From JAVKEN01 sp040221415 (GTDB taxonomy: Bacteria; Pseudomonadota; Alphaproteobacteria; Rickettsiales; JABSSG01): a stretch of 46,388 nucleotides of DNA. The DNA lies in NCBI GenBank assembly GCA_040221415.1, contig JAVKEN010000015.1, positions 1-46,388 on the forward strand. The letters run 5' to 3'. Below, one piece after another: positions 1-8,647 of the stretch. The position numbers were made by a program, and so were the translations under genes. Below the pieces are notes generated by a model. That model searched no databases and had not been told where the DNA came from. It saw only the letters and a list, made by a program, of their open reading frames with translations. Position 1 is the stretch's first letter. Every line of letters starts with the position of its first letter.

Positions 1-138
1 CTTCATCTCAGTAGCACCACCAGCCTCAGCTAATACCTTAGTAATCGCCGCCGTTAACGTCGTCTTACCATGATCTACGTGACCTATCGTACCTATATTA
101 CAGTGAGGTAAACTCCTATCAAACTTCTCTTTAGACAT
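1..138 (-). CDS. tuf: Elongation factor Tu, N-terminal fragment (cut by window edge)
   Basis: EF-Tu delivers aminoacyl-tRNA to the ribosome. Only the first 46 codons lie in the window. They start MSKEKFDRSLPHCNIGTIGH and run into the G1 (P-loop) GHVDHGKTT motif at residues 19-27, which is diagnostic of EF-Tu. The ATG at 136-138 is preceded by a GGAG ribosome-binding site. It follows fusA by 31 nt on the same strand, the usual str-operon order rpsL-rpsG-fusA-tuf. The 3' part is outside the window, so completeness cannot be judged. Confidence 0.95.
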   Translation of the reverse strand, partial: MSKEKFDRSLPHCNIGTIGHVDHGKTTLTAAITKVLAEAGGATEMK

Positions 139-169
139 AACCAACTCCGCTTATTAAAAATTAATTAAA

Positions 170-2245
170 TTATTTTGCCTTCTCTATGATTTCATCAGAA
201 ACTTGTTGAGGCACTTGCTCATAATGCGAGAATAACATTGTAAACTGCGCCCTACCCTGAGACATTGATCTCAAAGTATTTACGTAACCAAACATAGTTG
301 CCAAAGGAACAGTTGAATCAACAACTTGCGAATTACCTCTTGGCTCCATGCCATTAACTTGTCCACGTCTACTGTTAAGGTCACCAATAATATCTCCCAT
401 ATATTCTTCAGGAGTCACAACCTCAACTTTCATCATAGGCTCTAGAATTTTTGCACCAGCTTGCTTCATTCCTTCTTTATAAGAAGCTTTTGCAGCAATT
501 TCGAAGGCAAGAACACTTGAATCCACATCATGGTAAGCACCATCAATCAATGTCGCTTTCATATCTACCATTGGGAATCCTGCTAATACACCATGTTGCA
601 TAGAAGCCTTTAAACCTTTTTCTACACCAGGAATATATTCTTTTGGAACGTTACCGCCAACAATCTTGCTTTCAAACACAAAGCCAGCACCAGCTTCTGC
701 AGGTTCAAATATAATTTTGACTCTAGCAAACTGACCAGCACCACCACTTTGCTTTTTATGAGTATAGTCAATTTCAGCTTTAGAAGTAATTGTCTCTCTA
801 TAAGCAACCTGTGGAGCACCAATATTAGCTTCCACTTTGAACTCTCTCTTAAGTCTGTCTACAATGATTTCAAGATGCAATTCACCCATACCCTTAAGAA
901 CTGTTTGATTGCTTTCTTCATCTGTAGCAACTGTTAAAGATGGATCTTCCGCAACAAGTCTTGATAAAGCAACACCCATTTTCTCATGATCAGCCTGCGT
1001 CTTAGGTTCAATAGCAACTTCAATCACAGGATCTGGAAACTCCATTCTTTCTAAAACAACTTCTCTACTTGGCTCAGCTAATGTATCGCCTGTAGTTGTT
1101 AACTTAAGACCAGCCAAAGCAACAATATCACCAGCACGCGCTTCTTTGATATCTTCACGATTGTTAGCATGCATTCTAAGCATCCTACCAACTCTCTCCT
1201 TTTTATCTTTAACTGTATTAACTACAGTTTGACCAGTTTGAACTACACCAGAATAAATTCTACAAAATGTCAAAGACCCAACAAAGGGATCATTCATCAC
1301 CTTGAACGCTAGCAGTGACATAGGCTCACTATCAGATGATTTTACCGCAACTTCTTTCTCTGTTCCCATCATCACGCCACGGATTGACTCTACATCGGTT
1401 GGGCATGGAAGGTAATCAATCACAGCATCAAGTAATGGCTGAACACCTTTATTTTTAAACGCTGTTCCACATGTAATTGGAACAAACACGTTATTTAGAG
1501 TGCCTTTTCTGATAGTTTTCTTGATTTCTGCTTCTGTTAACTCTTCACCAGATAGATATTTTTCCATCATATCATCATCAGCTTCAACAGCGGTTTCGAT
1601 TAACTTGGACCTGTACTCTTCAGCCTTAGACTTCATATCCTCAGGGATATCAACAACTTCAAACTCGGCACCCAAAGACTCACCCTTCCAGATGATAGCC
1701 TTCATTTTCACTAAGTCGATAACGCCTTGAAATTTATCTTCATTACCAATTGGAAGCTGAATCACTAGAGGATTAGCACCTAACCTATCTACAACCATAT
1801 CTACACATCTGTAGAAATCAGCACCAACACGGTCTAGCTTATTAACAAAACACATTCTTGGAACGTTGTATTTGTCAGCTTGACGCCATACTGTTTCCGA
1901 CTGAGGCTCCACACCAGCCACACCATCAAACACTGTGACAGCACCATCTAAAACCCTTAAAGACCTTTCCACTTCAATCGTGAAGTCAACGTGCCCCGGA
2001 GTATCAATAATGTTAATTTCATGACCATTCCATGCGCAAGTTGTAGCAGCAGAAGTAATCGTAATACCTCTTTCCTGCTCTTGCTCCATCCAGTCCATTG
2101 TAGCAGCACCTTCGTGCACTTCACCAATTTTATGAGATTTTCCTGTGTAAAATAAAATTCTCTCTGTGGTGGTAGTTTTACCAGCATCAATATGAGCACA
2201 AATACCAATATTTCTAACTTTTTCTAAAGGGATTCTTCTAGCCAT
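170..2245 (-). CDS. fusA: Elongation factor G
   Basis: This is the translocation GTPase of the ribosome, and its 691 residues are the normal EF-G length. The G1 motif AHIDAGKTT (about residues 17-25), the DTPGHVD G3 motif and the NKLD G4 motif are all present. The remaining domains follow without interruption to the C-terminal EEIIEKAK. It lies 19 nt downstream of rpsG and 31 nt upstream of tuf on the same strand, so it is almost certainly part of the str operon read from the promoter before rpsL. The ATG at 2243-2245 has a modest GTAAGAG-type ribosome-binding site. Nothing unusual was seen. Confidence 0.98.
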   Translation of the reverse strand: MARRIPLEKVRNIGICAHIDAGKTTTTERILFYTGKSHKIGEVHEGAATMDWMEQEQERGITITSAATTCAWNGHEINIIDTPGHVDFTIEVERSLRVLDGAVTVFDGVAGVEPQSETVWRQADKYNVPRMCFVNKLDRVGADFYRCVDMVVDRLGANPLVIQLPIGNEDKFQGVIDLVKMKAIIWKGESLGAEFEVVDIPEDMKSKAEEYRSKLIETAVEADDDMMEKYLSGEELTEAEIKKTIRKGTLNNVFVPITCGTAFKNKGVQPLLDAVIDYLPCPTDVESIRGVMMGTEKEVAVKSSDSEPMSLLAFKVMNDPFVGSLTFCRIYSGVVQTGQTVVNTVKDKKERVGRMLRMHANNREDIKEARAGDIVALAGLKLTTTGDTLAEPSREVVLERMEFPDPVIEVAIEPKTQADHEKMGVALSRLVAEDPSLTVATDEESNQTVLKGMGELHLEIIVDRLKREFKVEANIGAPQVAYRETITSKAEIDYTHKKQSGGAGQFARVKIIFEPAEAGAGFVFESKIVGGNVPKEYIPGVEKGLKASMQHGVLAGFPMVDMKATLIDGAYHDVDSSVLAFEIAAKASYKEGMKQAGAKILEPMMKVEVVTPEEYMGDIIGDLNSRRGQVNGMEPRGNSQVVDSTVPLATMFGYVNTLRSMSQGRAQFTMLFSHYEQVPQQVSDEIIEKAK

Positions 2246-2264
2246 CTACGTACTCTTACTAATA

Positions 2265-2735
2265 TTACCAACGGAAATGAGCAAAAGCTCTATTCGCTTC
2301 CGCCATTTTTCTTTTTTCATCTTTGATTTTCATTGCGCCACCACGATTGTTAAGCGCATCCATCATTTCACCAGCCAATTTCTCAGTCATTGTTCTTTCG
2401 CTTCTTTTAGCAGCGCAAGAAACCAACCACCTTAAAGCTAAAGAAACTGAACGCTCATCCCTAACATCTGTTGGAACCTGGTAAGTAGCACCACCTACTC
2501 TTCTAGATCTAACTTCAATAGAAGGCCTAACTGCAGCAATTACTTCTTCAAAAACTTCTAAAGCAGGTTTTTTTAATTTTTTCTCAACATTTTCAAAAGC
2601 ACCGTATACAGCTTTTTCTGCAGCTGACTTCTTACCATCTTTCATTACATAGTTAACAAGCCTAGCTACCATCACACTATTATGTAATGGATCTGGGTAT
2701 ACTTCTTTTCTTGAAATTGAACCTCTTCTTGACAT
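2265..2735 (-). CDS. rpsG: 30S ribosomal protein S7
   Basis: This primary 16S rRNA-binding protein nucleates assembly of the 30S head. The 156 residues match the usual bacterial length. The N-terminal MSRRGSISRKEVYPDPLHNS, the central SRRVGGATYQVP and the C-terminal ANRAFAHFRW are classic S7. A strong AAGGAG ribosome-binding site sits 9 nt before the ATG. It lies between rpsL (13 nt away) and fusA (19 nt away) on the same strand. Confidence 0.98.
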   Translation of the reverse strand: MSRRGSISRKEVYPDPLHNSVMVARLVNYVMKDGKKSAAEKAVYGAFENVEKKLKKPALEVFEEVIAAVRPSIEVRSRRVGGATYQVPTDVRDERSVSLALRWLVSCAAKRSERTMTEKLAGEMMDALNNRGGAMKIKDEKRKMAEANRAFAHFRW

Positions 2736-2748
2736 CGATTATCGCTCC

Positions 2749-3120
2749 TTACTTAGGTTTTTTAGCGCCGTATTTAGAACGACCTTGCTTTCTGTTAGCT
2801 ACACCTTGTGTATCCTGAGTACCACGAACAATGTGATAACGAACACCAGGTAAGTCTTTTACCCTACCGCCTCTAATAAGAGCTACCGAGTGCTCTTGCA
2901 AGTTATGCCCTTCACCAGGAATATAGCTGATAACCTCTTGTCCATTTGTTAGTTTCATACGAGCAACCTTTCTCAACGCAGAGTTTGGTTTCTTAGGAGT
3001 AGTTGTGTATACTCTTGTGCACACGCCCTTCTTTTGTGGGCATGCCTGCATAGCAGGAACTTTATTCTTTTTTACTTGTTTAGCACGCGGCTTTCTTACT
3101 AACTGGTTAATTGTTGGCAT
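2749..3120 (-). CDS. rpsL: 30S ribosomal protein S12
   Basis: S12 sits at the decoding centre and controls fidelity. I place the start at the ATG at 3118-3120 (MPTINQLVRKPR), the universal S12 N-terminus, giving 123 residues. The reading frame stays open for 8 more codons to a TTG, but that extension has no homology to S12. The decoding-site segment TTPKKPNSALRKVARM and the VRYHIVRGTQDTQGV block are intact. The residues that resistance mutations would alter are the normal lysines. No clear Shine-Dalgarno is seen. This is the first gene of the str operon. Confidence 0.97.
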   Translation of the reverse strand: MPTINQLVRKPRAKQVKKNKVPAMQACPQKKGVCTRVYTTTPKKPNSALRKVARMKLTNGQEVISYIPGEGHNLQEHSVALIRGGRVKDLPGVRYHIVRGTQDTQGVANRKQGRSKYGAKKPK

Positions 3121-3156
3121 TAAATATATATAATTAATTTTCAATAATGAGCCTGG

Positions 3157-3185
3157 ATATTAGATATAACCCTCAAACTCGTCAA
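3157..3185 (-). promoter_or_regulatory. Sigma-70 type promoter of the rpsL-rpsG-fusA-tuf operon
   Basis: Reading the minus strand, a -35 hexamer TTGACG (3180-3185), a 17-nt spacer and a -10 hexamer TAATAT (3157-3162) lie 36 nt upstream of the rpsL ATG. The predicted start is near 3150, leaving a leader of about 30 nt. It is the best promoter match in the 215-nt gap between rpsL and the divergent PAP2 gene. Confidence 0.6.
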
Positions 3186-3335
3186 GCGTTTTTATCAAAA
3201 AAACTATTATAAATCAACTCATAAGTGCGCTTATTTTTTTAATGGTTTTTTTCTTACAGGAGCCTCAAGAGTTTTTTCTTGTAAAAAGCCTTCAAATAGA
3301 ATAATTACTTCCGTACATACAAGGATTTATGATTT

Positions 3336-3983
3336 ATGAATGAAATCTACCACCTTAATGGGTACAACGAGAAGACCCTCTTGTTCTTTCACCATCTTAC
3401 AGACCAACCGATTTTTTTCTACTTAATGAAGCTTTCAAGCGCTTACATAGGTAACTATCTTTGGGCTCCGGTAACTTTGCCAATACTTATGGCTCTATCT
3501 CTATACGCTTTACGTAAACAGAATAAAAATTCTAAATCTGATTTATGCATTAAAATGTTAAAATCATTTATTATAATGATTAGCAGCCTACTTATAATGG
3601 GCATCCTTGTTAAATTACTAAAATCATACTTTGAAATGCCGCGTCCTTATTGCAGCGTTGATGGAAACTCAATAAGAGAGTTTGTCGTTCACAAAACTGC
3701 AAAATGCTTCAGAAGTTTTCCAAGCGGTCACACAGCATATACAGCAGTAATTGTTGCAAGCATTTGGCCTATATTAGGTAAAAGCTTAAAGTGCGGATCT
3801 GTAATCATATTATCTATGGTTTGTGTTTCAAGACTGGCAATGGCTATGCATTATCCAACAGATGTGATCGCGTCACTAATTTTGTCACTTATTACCGTTT
3901 TCCTAGTTACTAAGCTAGTGAGTAATTTGATTGCCGGACGGAAGAAACAGCTTGTAAACATTTGTGACTGCTTAACAAAATAG
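3336..3983 (+). CDS. PAP2-superfamily membrane phosphatase
   Basis: This is a membrane phosphatase of the type-2 phosphatidic acid phosphatase family (lipid phosphate or undecaprenyl-pyrophosphate phosphatases). All three signature motifs are visible: K-x6-RP at residues 96-104, PSGH at 129-132, and SR-x5-H-x3-D at 165-176 with the catalytic histidine at 172. Several hydrophobic segments (about 43-60, 76-95, 135-147, 153-166, 176-196) fit a polytopic inner-membrane protein. An AAGGA ribosome-binding site (3321-3325) supports the ATG at 3336. The substrate cannot be assigned. Recycling of undecaprenyl pyrophosphate is plausible because cell-wall genes are present. Its stop lies 4 nt from the stop of the convergent SH3 gene. 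Confidence 0.88.
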   Translation: MNEIYHLNGYNEKTLLFFHHLTDQPIFFYLMKLSSAYIGNYLWAPVTLPILMALSLYALRKQNKNSKSDLCIKMLKSFIIMISSLLIMGILVKLLKSYFEMPRPYCSVDGNSIREFVVHKTAKCFRSFPSGHTAYTAVIVASIWPILGKSLKCGSVIILSMVCVSRLAMAMHYPTDVIASLILSLITVFLVTKLVSNLIAGRKKQLVNICDCLTK

Positions 3984-3987
3984 CAAA

Positions 3988-4446
3988 CTAACGTTTATAA
4001 GAGACATCTCCCCAAAGATTTCTTGATTGTATCCAGCCAACGAAGTTATCTACTTTTACCTTGCACCATCTTTGCTCGCATTTTTTAATATATAGACGAA
4101 CGCTTGGTTCAACTCTAAGCATCTTTTTTGATTCCTCACTTGCACTACGATACAAAACAACTGGAGAGCTGGCCTTAACTACAGCTCCTCTAATCTTTTC
4201 ACTGACTACAGATTGGTGCATCCACCCAACATCGCCTTTATAGTCACGCACTTTCCTCCATTCATCGTTGCTTGCAATTAATTGCAAAGGCTCACCCTTT
4301 TGCTTATAAATCCATTTGATTGTGTAATCTTTGCTCGGGCCAGCTCGAAGAAACGCCTTATTGCTCTTTAAAGAAACATATTGCGCAGCACTTGCTGAAA
4401 ATGAAACCAACAAATTAACAGCAAAAACTAAAGCTAATTTATTCAT
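3988..4446 (-). CDS. Secreted bacterial SH3-domain protein
   Basis: This is a predicted periplasmic protein. The ATG at 4444-4446 gives 152 residues starting MNKLALVFAVNLLV, a signal peptide with a likely cleavage after SFSASA. The mature part holds two SH3_4-like (bacterial SH3) units. The first contains KAFLRAGPSKDYTIKWIY and a GWMH turn. The second contains VVLYRSASEESKK and a GWIQ turn. Such domains usually bind peptidoglycan or cell-wall peptides. The frame could extend 21 codons upstream, but that would place the signal peptide internally. It overlaps the end of the antiporter gene by 8 nt (ATGAATAA), indicating translational coupling. Exact role unknown. Confidence 0.82.
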   Translation of the reverse strand: MNKLALVFAVNLLVSFSASAAQYVSLKSNKAFLRAGPSKDYTIKWIYKQKGEPLQLIASNDEWRKVRDYKGDVGWMHQSVVSEKIRGAVVKASSPVVLYRSASEESKKMLRVEPSVRLYIKKCEQRWCKVKVDNFVGWIQSRNLWGDVSYKR

Positions 4447-6208
4447 TTGTTTTCTTATTATAACCATAATCAAACTCATCAGAAACGTCATCTGGCTCAC
4501 TCTCTTCATCTAATGCCATGATATAATTACCTTTTCTGAACTGATTCTTAATTCTACTTACCTCATTTTCACTAATTCCAACAGATTTAAGCACCGCACC
4601 GCCCATCTGTAATCCAGTTTCATATGTCTCAGGAACAATCATAGATGCACCAGCTTTGTACCAATCTTCTTCATCGCTCAAGTCTTTTGACCTGACAACA
4701 ATTGGCAGGTCATTCATATTCTCGCGAATAACTTTAGTACATTTTTTAGAAGTCACCCTATTATCAATTGTCAGAATTACAGACTTAGATCTCTCAATAC
4801 CTACCGCTTTCAGCAGCTCAGCATTGCTTGCATCACCTAAATACAAAGGAAACCCTTCTTTACGCTCATGAATAACATGGTTGGAGTTAATATCGACAGC
4901 AATGTAATTGACTTTTTCAGCTTCAAGCAATCTCGCAACCATTTTTCCAACACGCCCAAAACCGATAATAATCACGTGATTATCTAGATCAGCAACATCT
5001 TTATTAATTTCATCGTGATCCATTCTGTCCTTCTTATCGAGCTTATCAGAAATGAAATCACCAATCATCGATAATAAAGGCGTCAGAGCCATGGTAATTG
5101 TTACAACGATCATCAAGATTTGCCCTGCGTGGCCAGCAATAATCTTTTGATCAACTGCCATGCCAAACATAATGAATGCAAATTCACTTCCTTGCGCTAG
5201 CATTAAACCCGCATGAATCGCAGTACCAAGATTAAATCTAAACAACAACCCCAACCCCATTATGATTAAGAACTTAATCATAATTAGTGCCAGAGAGCTC
5301 AAAGCAATTACGTTAACCTCTTGTACGATTAACTTCAGATTCAAAGACATACCTACGGTCATGAAGAACAGACCTAGAAGTAAGCTTTTAAATGGCATAA
5401 TACTTTCCTCGGCCTGCAGATGATACTCAGTCTCAGCGACTAAAAGACCTGCCACAAACGCTCCAAGAGCCATTGATAAACCAAGTTTGTCTGTAACCCA
5501 AGCCGATGTAAGCACTATTAATAAAGTCGCAGCAATAAATAACTCATTATTTTTGGAAGTGATTGTAGAGTTAATTAATCTAAAAATCGGTCGCAAAAAC
5601 AACCTTCCAGCAACAAAGATCAAAAGCAAGGCAAATACAGCTCGCACCATTGCCATACCCATCAAATTCCCTAGATCATCAGATACTCCACCTGTACCAG
5701 CGAGAAGTGGAATTAATACTAATAAAGGAACTACTGCAAAATCTTGCATAAGCAAAACTGCCAGACTCAATCTACCCACTTGAGTTGACTGCCTTCTTTG
5801 CTCGCCAACTACCTGCAGAACTATTGCAGTTGAAGATAAAGCAAAACCACCACCAATTACGATTGCGGCTTTAGAATCTATGTTGAAGAAATAAGCCAGC
5901 GCGAATATAACCGCCGAGGTTATAGCAACCTGCAGCCCACCAAATCCAAATACATGCGTTCTCATTGACTTCAACCTTTCAAAAGTCAATTCAAGACCAA
6001 TGGCAAAAAGAAGGAATACAACACCAAACTCACCGAAAACTTCAGTTTCTTTTGCAGTGACTATATTGAAGCCATGCTCACCAATAGCCGCACCAGCCAC
6101 AAAATAACCAAGTACTGGGCTTAAATGAAACTTTCTAAAAATAACAACAATCACAACCGCTGTTGCTAAAATCAAAAGTATGTTTGGCAAGAATGATAAA
6201 TCGTGCAT
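4439..6208 (-). CDS. KefB/KefC-type monovalent cation:proton antiporter (CPA2) with TrkA-N domain
   Basis: This inner-membrane K+/H+ or Na+/H+ antiporter has 589 residues. Residues 1-390 form a hydrophobic exchanger domain with many transmembrane segments, including the conserved GLELTFERL and LMQDFAVVPLL segments (Gln-Asp at 155-156). A cytoplasmic RCK_N/TrkA-N Rossmann domain starts at about 410 with GFGRVGKMVARLLEAEKV, a GxGxxG-type nucleotide-binding loop. The C-terminus is acidic. Family knowledge supports potassium efflux or pH homeostasis; the ion is inferred. The SH3 gene is coupled downstream. The reductase gene diverges 62 nt upstream. Confidence 0.9.
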   Translation of the reverse strand: MHDLSFLPNILLILATAVVIVVIFRKFHLSPVLGYFVAGAAIGEHGFNIVTAKETEVFGEFGVVFLLFAIGLELTFERLKSMRTHVFGFGGLQVAITSAVIFALAYFFNIDSKAAIVIGGGFALSSTAIVLQVVGEQRRQSTQVGRLSLAVLLMQDFAVVPLLVLIPLLAGTGGVSDDLGNLMGMAMVRAVFALLLIFVAGRLFLRPIFRLINSTITSKNNELFIAATLLIVLTSAWVTDKLGLSMALGAFVAGLLVAETEYHLQAEESIMPFKSLLLGLFFMTVGMSLNLKLIVQEVNVIALSSLALIMIKFLIIMGLGLLFRFNLGTAIHAGLMLAQGSEFAFIMFGMAVDQKIIAGHAGQILMIVVTITMALTPLLSMIGDFISDKLDKKDRMDHDEINKDVADLDNHVIIIGFGRVGKMVARLLEAEKVNYIAVDINSNHVIHERKEGFPLYLGDASNAELLKAVGIERSKSVILTIDNRVTSKKCTKVIRENMNDLPIVVRSKDLSDEEDWYKAGASMIVPETYETGLQMGGAVLKSVGISENEVSRIKNQFRKGNYIMALDEESEPDDVSDEFDYGYNKKTNE

Positions 6209-6223
6209 TTAAATTTTTTAATT

Positions 6224-6252
6224 TTTACATTATGATCCCAGCAACATAATAT
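6224..6252 (+). promoter_or_regulatory. Promoter of the FolM-like reductase gene
   Basis: A -35 hexamer TTTACA (6224-6229), a 17-nt spacer and a -10 hexamer TAATAT (6247-6252) lie 18 nt before the ATG at 6271, in the 62-nt divergent region. The expected transcription start near 6259 leaves a very short leader and no good ribosome-binding site, so the message may be almost leaderless. Confidence 0.5.
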
Positions 6253-6270
6253 CGTATCTAACGAGTTAAA

Positions 6271-7017
6271 ATGCAAGAAAATACAAAAAATAAAGTTGCA
6301 CTAATCACAGGTAGTGGCAAAAGAATTGGCAGAGAGGTTGCTTATTTTTTAGCTGAAAAAGGTTGGAAAATTATATTGCACTACAACCACTCAAAAAAAG
6401 AAGTTCAAGAAGTTTCAAATAAAATTAATAAGATTACAGATTCACACCTTGTTTCATTTGACTTGTCAGAACCCAATGATTACGAATCAATTATTTCTTC
6501 TGTAAGTAAAGATTTTGCAAGACCTACGTTACTGATCAACAATGCATCCACCTTCAATAAAGATAGTTTAGAGAATATATCTTTAGATAAGCTTGAAACG
6601 CAAATCAGGGTGAATTGTAATTCGCAAATCATCTTGTCCAAGGCTTTTTATGAACATAACAAGGACAATGGATTAAATATCATAAACTTTAATGATTATG
6701 CGGCCGAAAAAATTAACTCTTCTTACTTCTCATATTATTTAAGCAAGCACCTATTCCTATATTCAACAAAAATTATGGCTGAATATATGGCTCCAAGATG
6801 CAGAGTAAATACGCTAAGTTTTGGTCACGTTATCAAAGATGAAGTAAGAAGTGATGCTGAATACGATAAAATTATTTCTCAAACCCCTTTAAAACAAAAA
6901 GTAAAAATCGGCAATGTCACAAGTGCAATTGAGTTCGTTATAAATTCTGAATCTGTTACTGGAACTAACATTCACATTGATTCAGGGGCCAGTGTAAAGG
7001 CACAAATGAAGCTATAA
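6271..7017 (+). CDS. Short-chain dehydrogenase, FolM/pteridine-reductase type
   Basis: This is an NAD(P)H-dependent SDR enzyme of 248 residues. The cofactor loop TGSGKRIG is at 13-20 (the Arg after the Gly-rich loop suits NADPH), the NNAS motif at 90-93, and the Tyr-x3-Lys catalytic pair at Y155/K159. The position normally held by catalytic Ser is Asp (INFND, D142). As I recall, PTR1 pteridine reductase and FolM dihydromonapterin reductase also have this substitution. A role in reduced folate or pterin supply is therefore inferred. A plain 3-oxoacyl-ACP reductase (FabG) is less likely because FabG keeps the Ser. It stands alone, between divergent kefB and the pcc genes. Confidence 0.78.
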   Translation: MQENTKNKVALITGSGKRIGREVAYFLAEKGWKIILHYNHSKKEVQEVSNKINKITDSHLVSFDLSEPNDYESIISSVSKDFARPTLLINNASTFNKDSLENISLDKLETQIRVNCNSQIILSKAFYEHNKDNGLNIINFNDYAAEKINSSYFSYYLSKHLFLYSTKIMAEYMAPRCRVNTLSFGHVIKDEVRSDAEYDKIISQTPLKQKVKIGNVTSAIEFVINSESVTGTNIHIDSGASVKAQMKL

Positions 7018-7032
7018 AATAACTTTGTTTAA

Positions 7033-7060
7033 TTGACTTTTTCAAAAACCTAATTAAAAT
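7033..7060 (+). promoter_or_regulatory. Candidate promoter of pccB-pccA
   Basis: TTGACT (7033-7038), a 16-nt spacer and TAAAAT (7055-7060) form a reasonable sigma-70 promoter 40 nt upstream of the pccB ATG at 7101. The -10 lies in the loop of the terminator-like stem at 7047-7068, so termination of the upstream gene and initiation of pccBA may share the same DNA. Confidence 0.45.
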
Positions 7061-7075
7061 GCTAGGTTCTTTTTG
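7047..7075 (+). terminator. Weak rho-independent terminator after the reductase gene
   Basis: A 6-bp stem AACCTA (7047-7052) / TAGGTT (7063-7068) with a 10-nt loop is followed by C then five Ts and preceded by an A-run. The stem is short and only one third G/C, so efficiency is doubtful. Confidence 0.4.
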
Positions 7076-7100
7076 CACCCAACATATTAAGGTGAAATAA

Positions 7101-8633
7101 ATGACGTCAGTTAAAGAGAAATTAAGCGCTAAAAAGAAAGCGGCACTAATCGGCGGAGGTCAAAAGCGAATTGACCAACAACACGCCAAAGGAAAACTAA
7201 CAGCAAGAGAAAGAATAGAAGTTCTCCTAGATCCAGATTCGTTTGAAGAAATTGGAATGTTTGTAGAACATCGCTGCACTCATTTTGGCATGGAAAAAAA
7301 CTCTATTCCAGGTGACGGCGTAGTTACTGGATACGGAACAATCAATGGTCGTCAGGTTTTTTTATATAGCCAGGACTTCACCGTATTAGGCGGCTCTTTA
7401 AGTGAAACTCAGGCTAAAAAAATCTGCCAAGTTATGGACTTAGCTGCAAAAGTTGGCGCACCTATCATCGGGATAAATGATTCAGGAGGAGCAAGAATTC
7501 AAGAAGGCGTAGACTCACTTGGCGGATACGGAGAGATTTTCCAACGTAATGTTGATTATTCTGGTGTGATTCCTCAAATATCTCTAATCATGGGGCCATG
7601 TGCAGGTGGAGCAGTATATTCTCCCGCTTTGACTGACTTTGTATTCATGGTAGAGGATTCCTCGTATATGTTTGTAACAGGACCAGATGTTATTAAGACA
7701 GTTACACATGAAGAGGTTACTCAAGAGAAATTGGGTGGAGCAAAAACTCATAGTATAAAATCTGGTGTAGCTAGTTTGTCATTCGCAAATGATGTTGAAG
7801 CTCTTTTGCACACAAGAAGATTGATCAGTTTGCTTCCTCTGTCAAACAGAGATAAGCCGGCTCTAAGGCCAACGACTGACCCAGCGGACAGAATAAACAT
7901 GTCTCTTTCGACCTTAGTTCCTGCTGATTCAAATAAACCATATGATATTAAGGAATTAATTTACGGTGTAGTTGATGAAGGTGATTTCGTTGAGATTCAA
8001 CCTGAATATGCAAAAAATATTTGTATAGGCTTTGGTTGTATGGAAGGTGGAACAGTTGGGTTTGTTGCTAACAACCCAATGCACTTAGCTGGCTGTTTAG
8101 ATATTAATGCTTCTGTTAAAGGAGCGCGTTTCATCAGATTCTGTGATGCATTTAATATTCCAATTGTTACTCTTGTTGATGTACCTGGCTTCTTACCGGG
8201 TGTTGCACAAGAACATAACGGTATCATTAAACATGGTGCAAAGTTACTTTATGCTTACGCTGAAGCAACAGTTCCAAAAATTACTGTAATTACCCGTAAG
8301 GCTTATGGTGGTGCTTATATCGTAATGAACTCAAAGCACTTAAAAGGTGATTTAAATTACGCGTGGGCTGATGCTGAAATAGCTGTAATGGGTGCGGCAG
8401 GTGCGGTTGAAATTTTATATAAAAGAGAAAATTTAAGCGACGAAGAAAAAGCAGCCAAAGTTGCGGAATATAAAGAAAAATTTGCATCACCATTTATCTC
8501 TGCTGAAAGAGGTTACTTGGATGATATTATTAAGCCGCAAAACACTAGATGGCGCATTTGTAACGGCCTAAAAATGCTTAAAAACAAGAAAAGTGAGAAA
8601 CCTTGGAAGAAACACGATAATCTTCCGCTATAA
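7101..8633 (+). CDS. pccB: Propionyl-CoA carboxylase, beta (carboxyltransferase) subunit
   Basis: This subunit transfers carboxyl from biotin to propionyl-CoA, giving methylmalonyl-CoA. The 510 residues are the full family length. It shows an acyl-CoA carboxyltransferase fold. The N-terminal half has GKLTARERIEVLLDPDSFEE, INDSGGARIQEGVDSL and GPCAGGAVYSPALTDF. The C-terminal half has DVPGFLPGVAQEHNGIIKHG and TRKAYGGAYIVMNSKH, the oxyanion-hole glycine pairs of the family. It is followed by pccA 14 nt later on the same strand, confirming an alpha6-beta6 type carboxylase pair. An AAGGTG ribosome-binding site (7089-7094) supports the start. In Rickettsiales this enzyme is assumed to serve propionyl-CoA from amino-acid or odd-chain lipid breakdown. 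Confidence 0.95.
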   Translation: MTSVKEKLSAKKKAALIGGGQKRIDQQHAKGKLTARERIEVLLDPDSFEEIGMFVEHRCTHFGMEKNSIPGDGVVTGYGTINGRQVFLYSQDFTVLGGSLSETQAKKICQVMDLAAKVGAPIIGINDSGGARIQEGVDSLGGYGEIFQRNVDYSGVIPQISLIMGPCAGGAVYSPALTDFVFMVEDSSYMFVTGPDVIKTVTHEEVTQEKLGGAKTHSIKSGVASLSFANDVEALLHTRRLISLLPLSNRDKPALRPTTDPADRINMSLSTLVPADSNKPYDIKELIYGVVDEGDFVEIQPEYAKNICIGFGCMEGGTVGFVANNPMHLAGCLDINASVKGARFIRFCDAFNIPIVTLVDVPGFLPGVAQEHNGIIKHGAKLLYAYAEATVPKITVITRKAYGGAYIVMNSKHLKGDLNYAWADAEIAVMGAAGAVEILYKRENLSDEEKAAKVAEYKEKFASPFISAERGYLDDIIKPQNTRWRICNGLKMLKNKKSEKPWKKHDNLPL

Positions 8634-8647
8634 ATTAAAGAATAATT

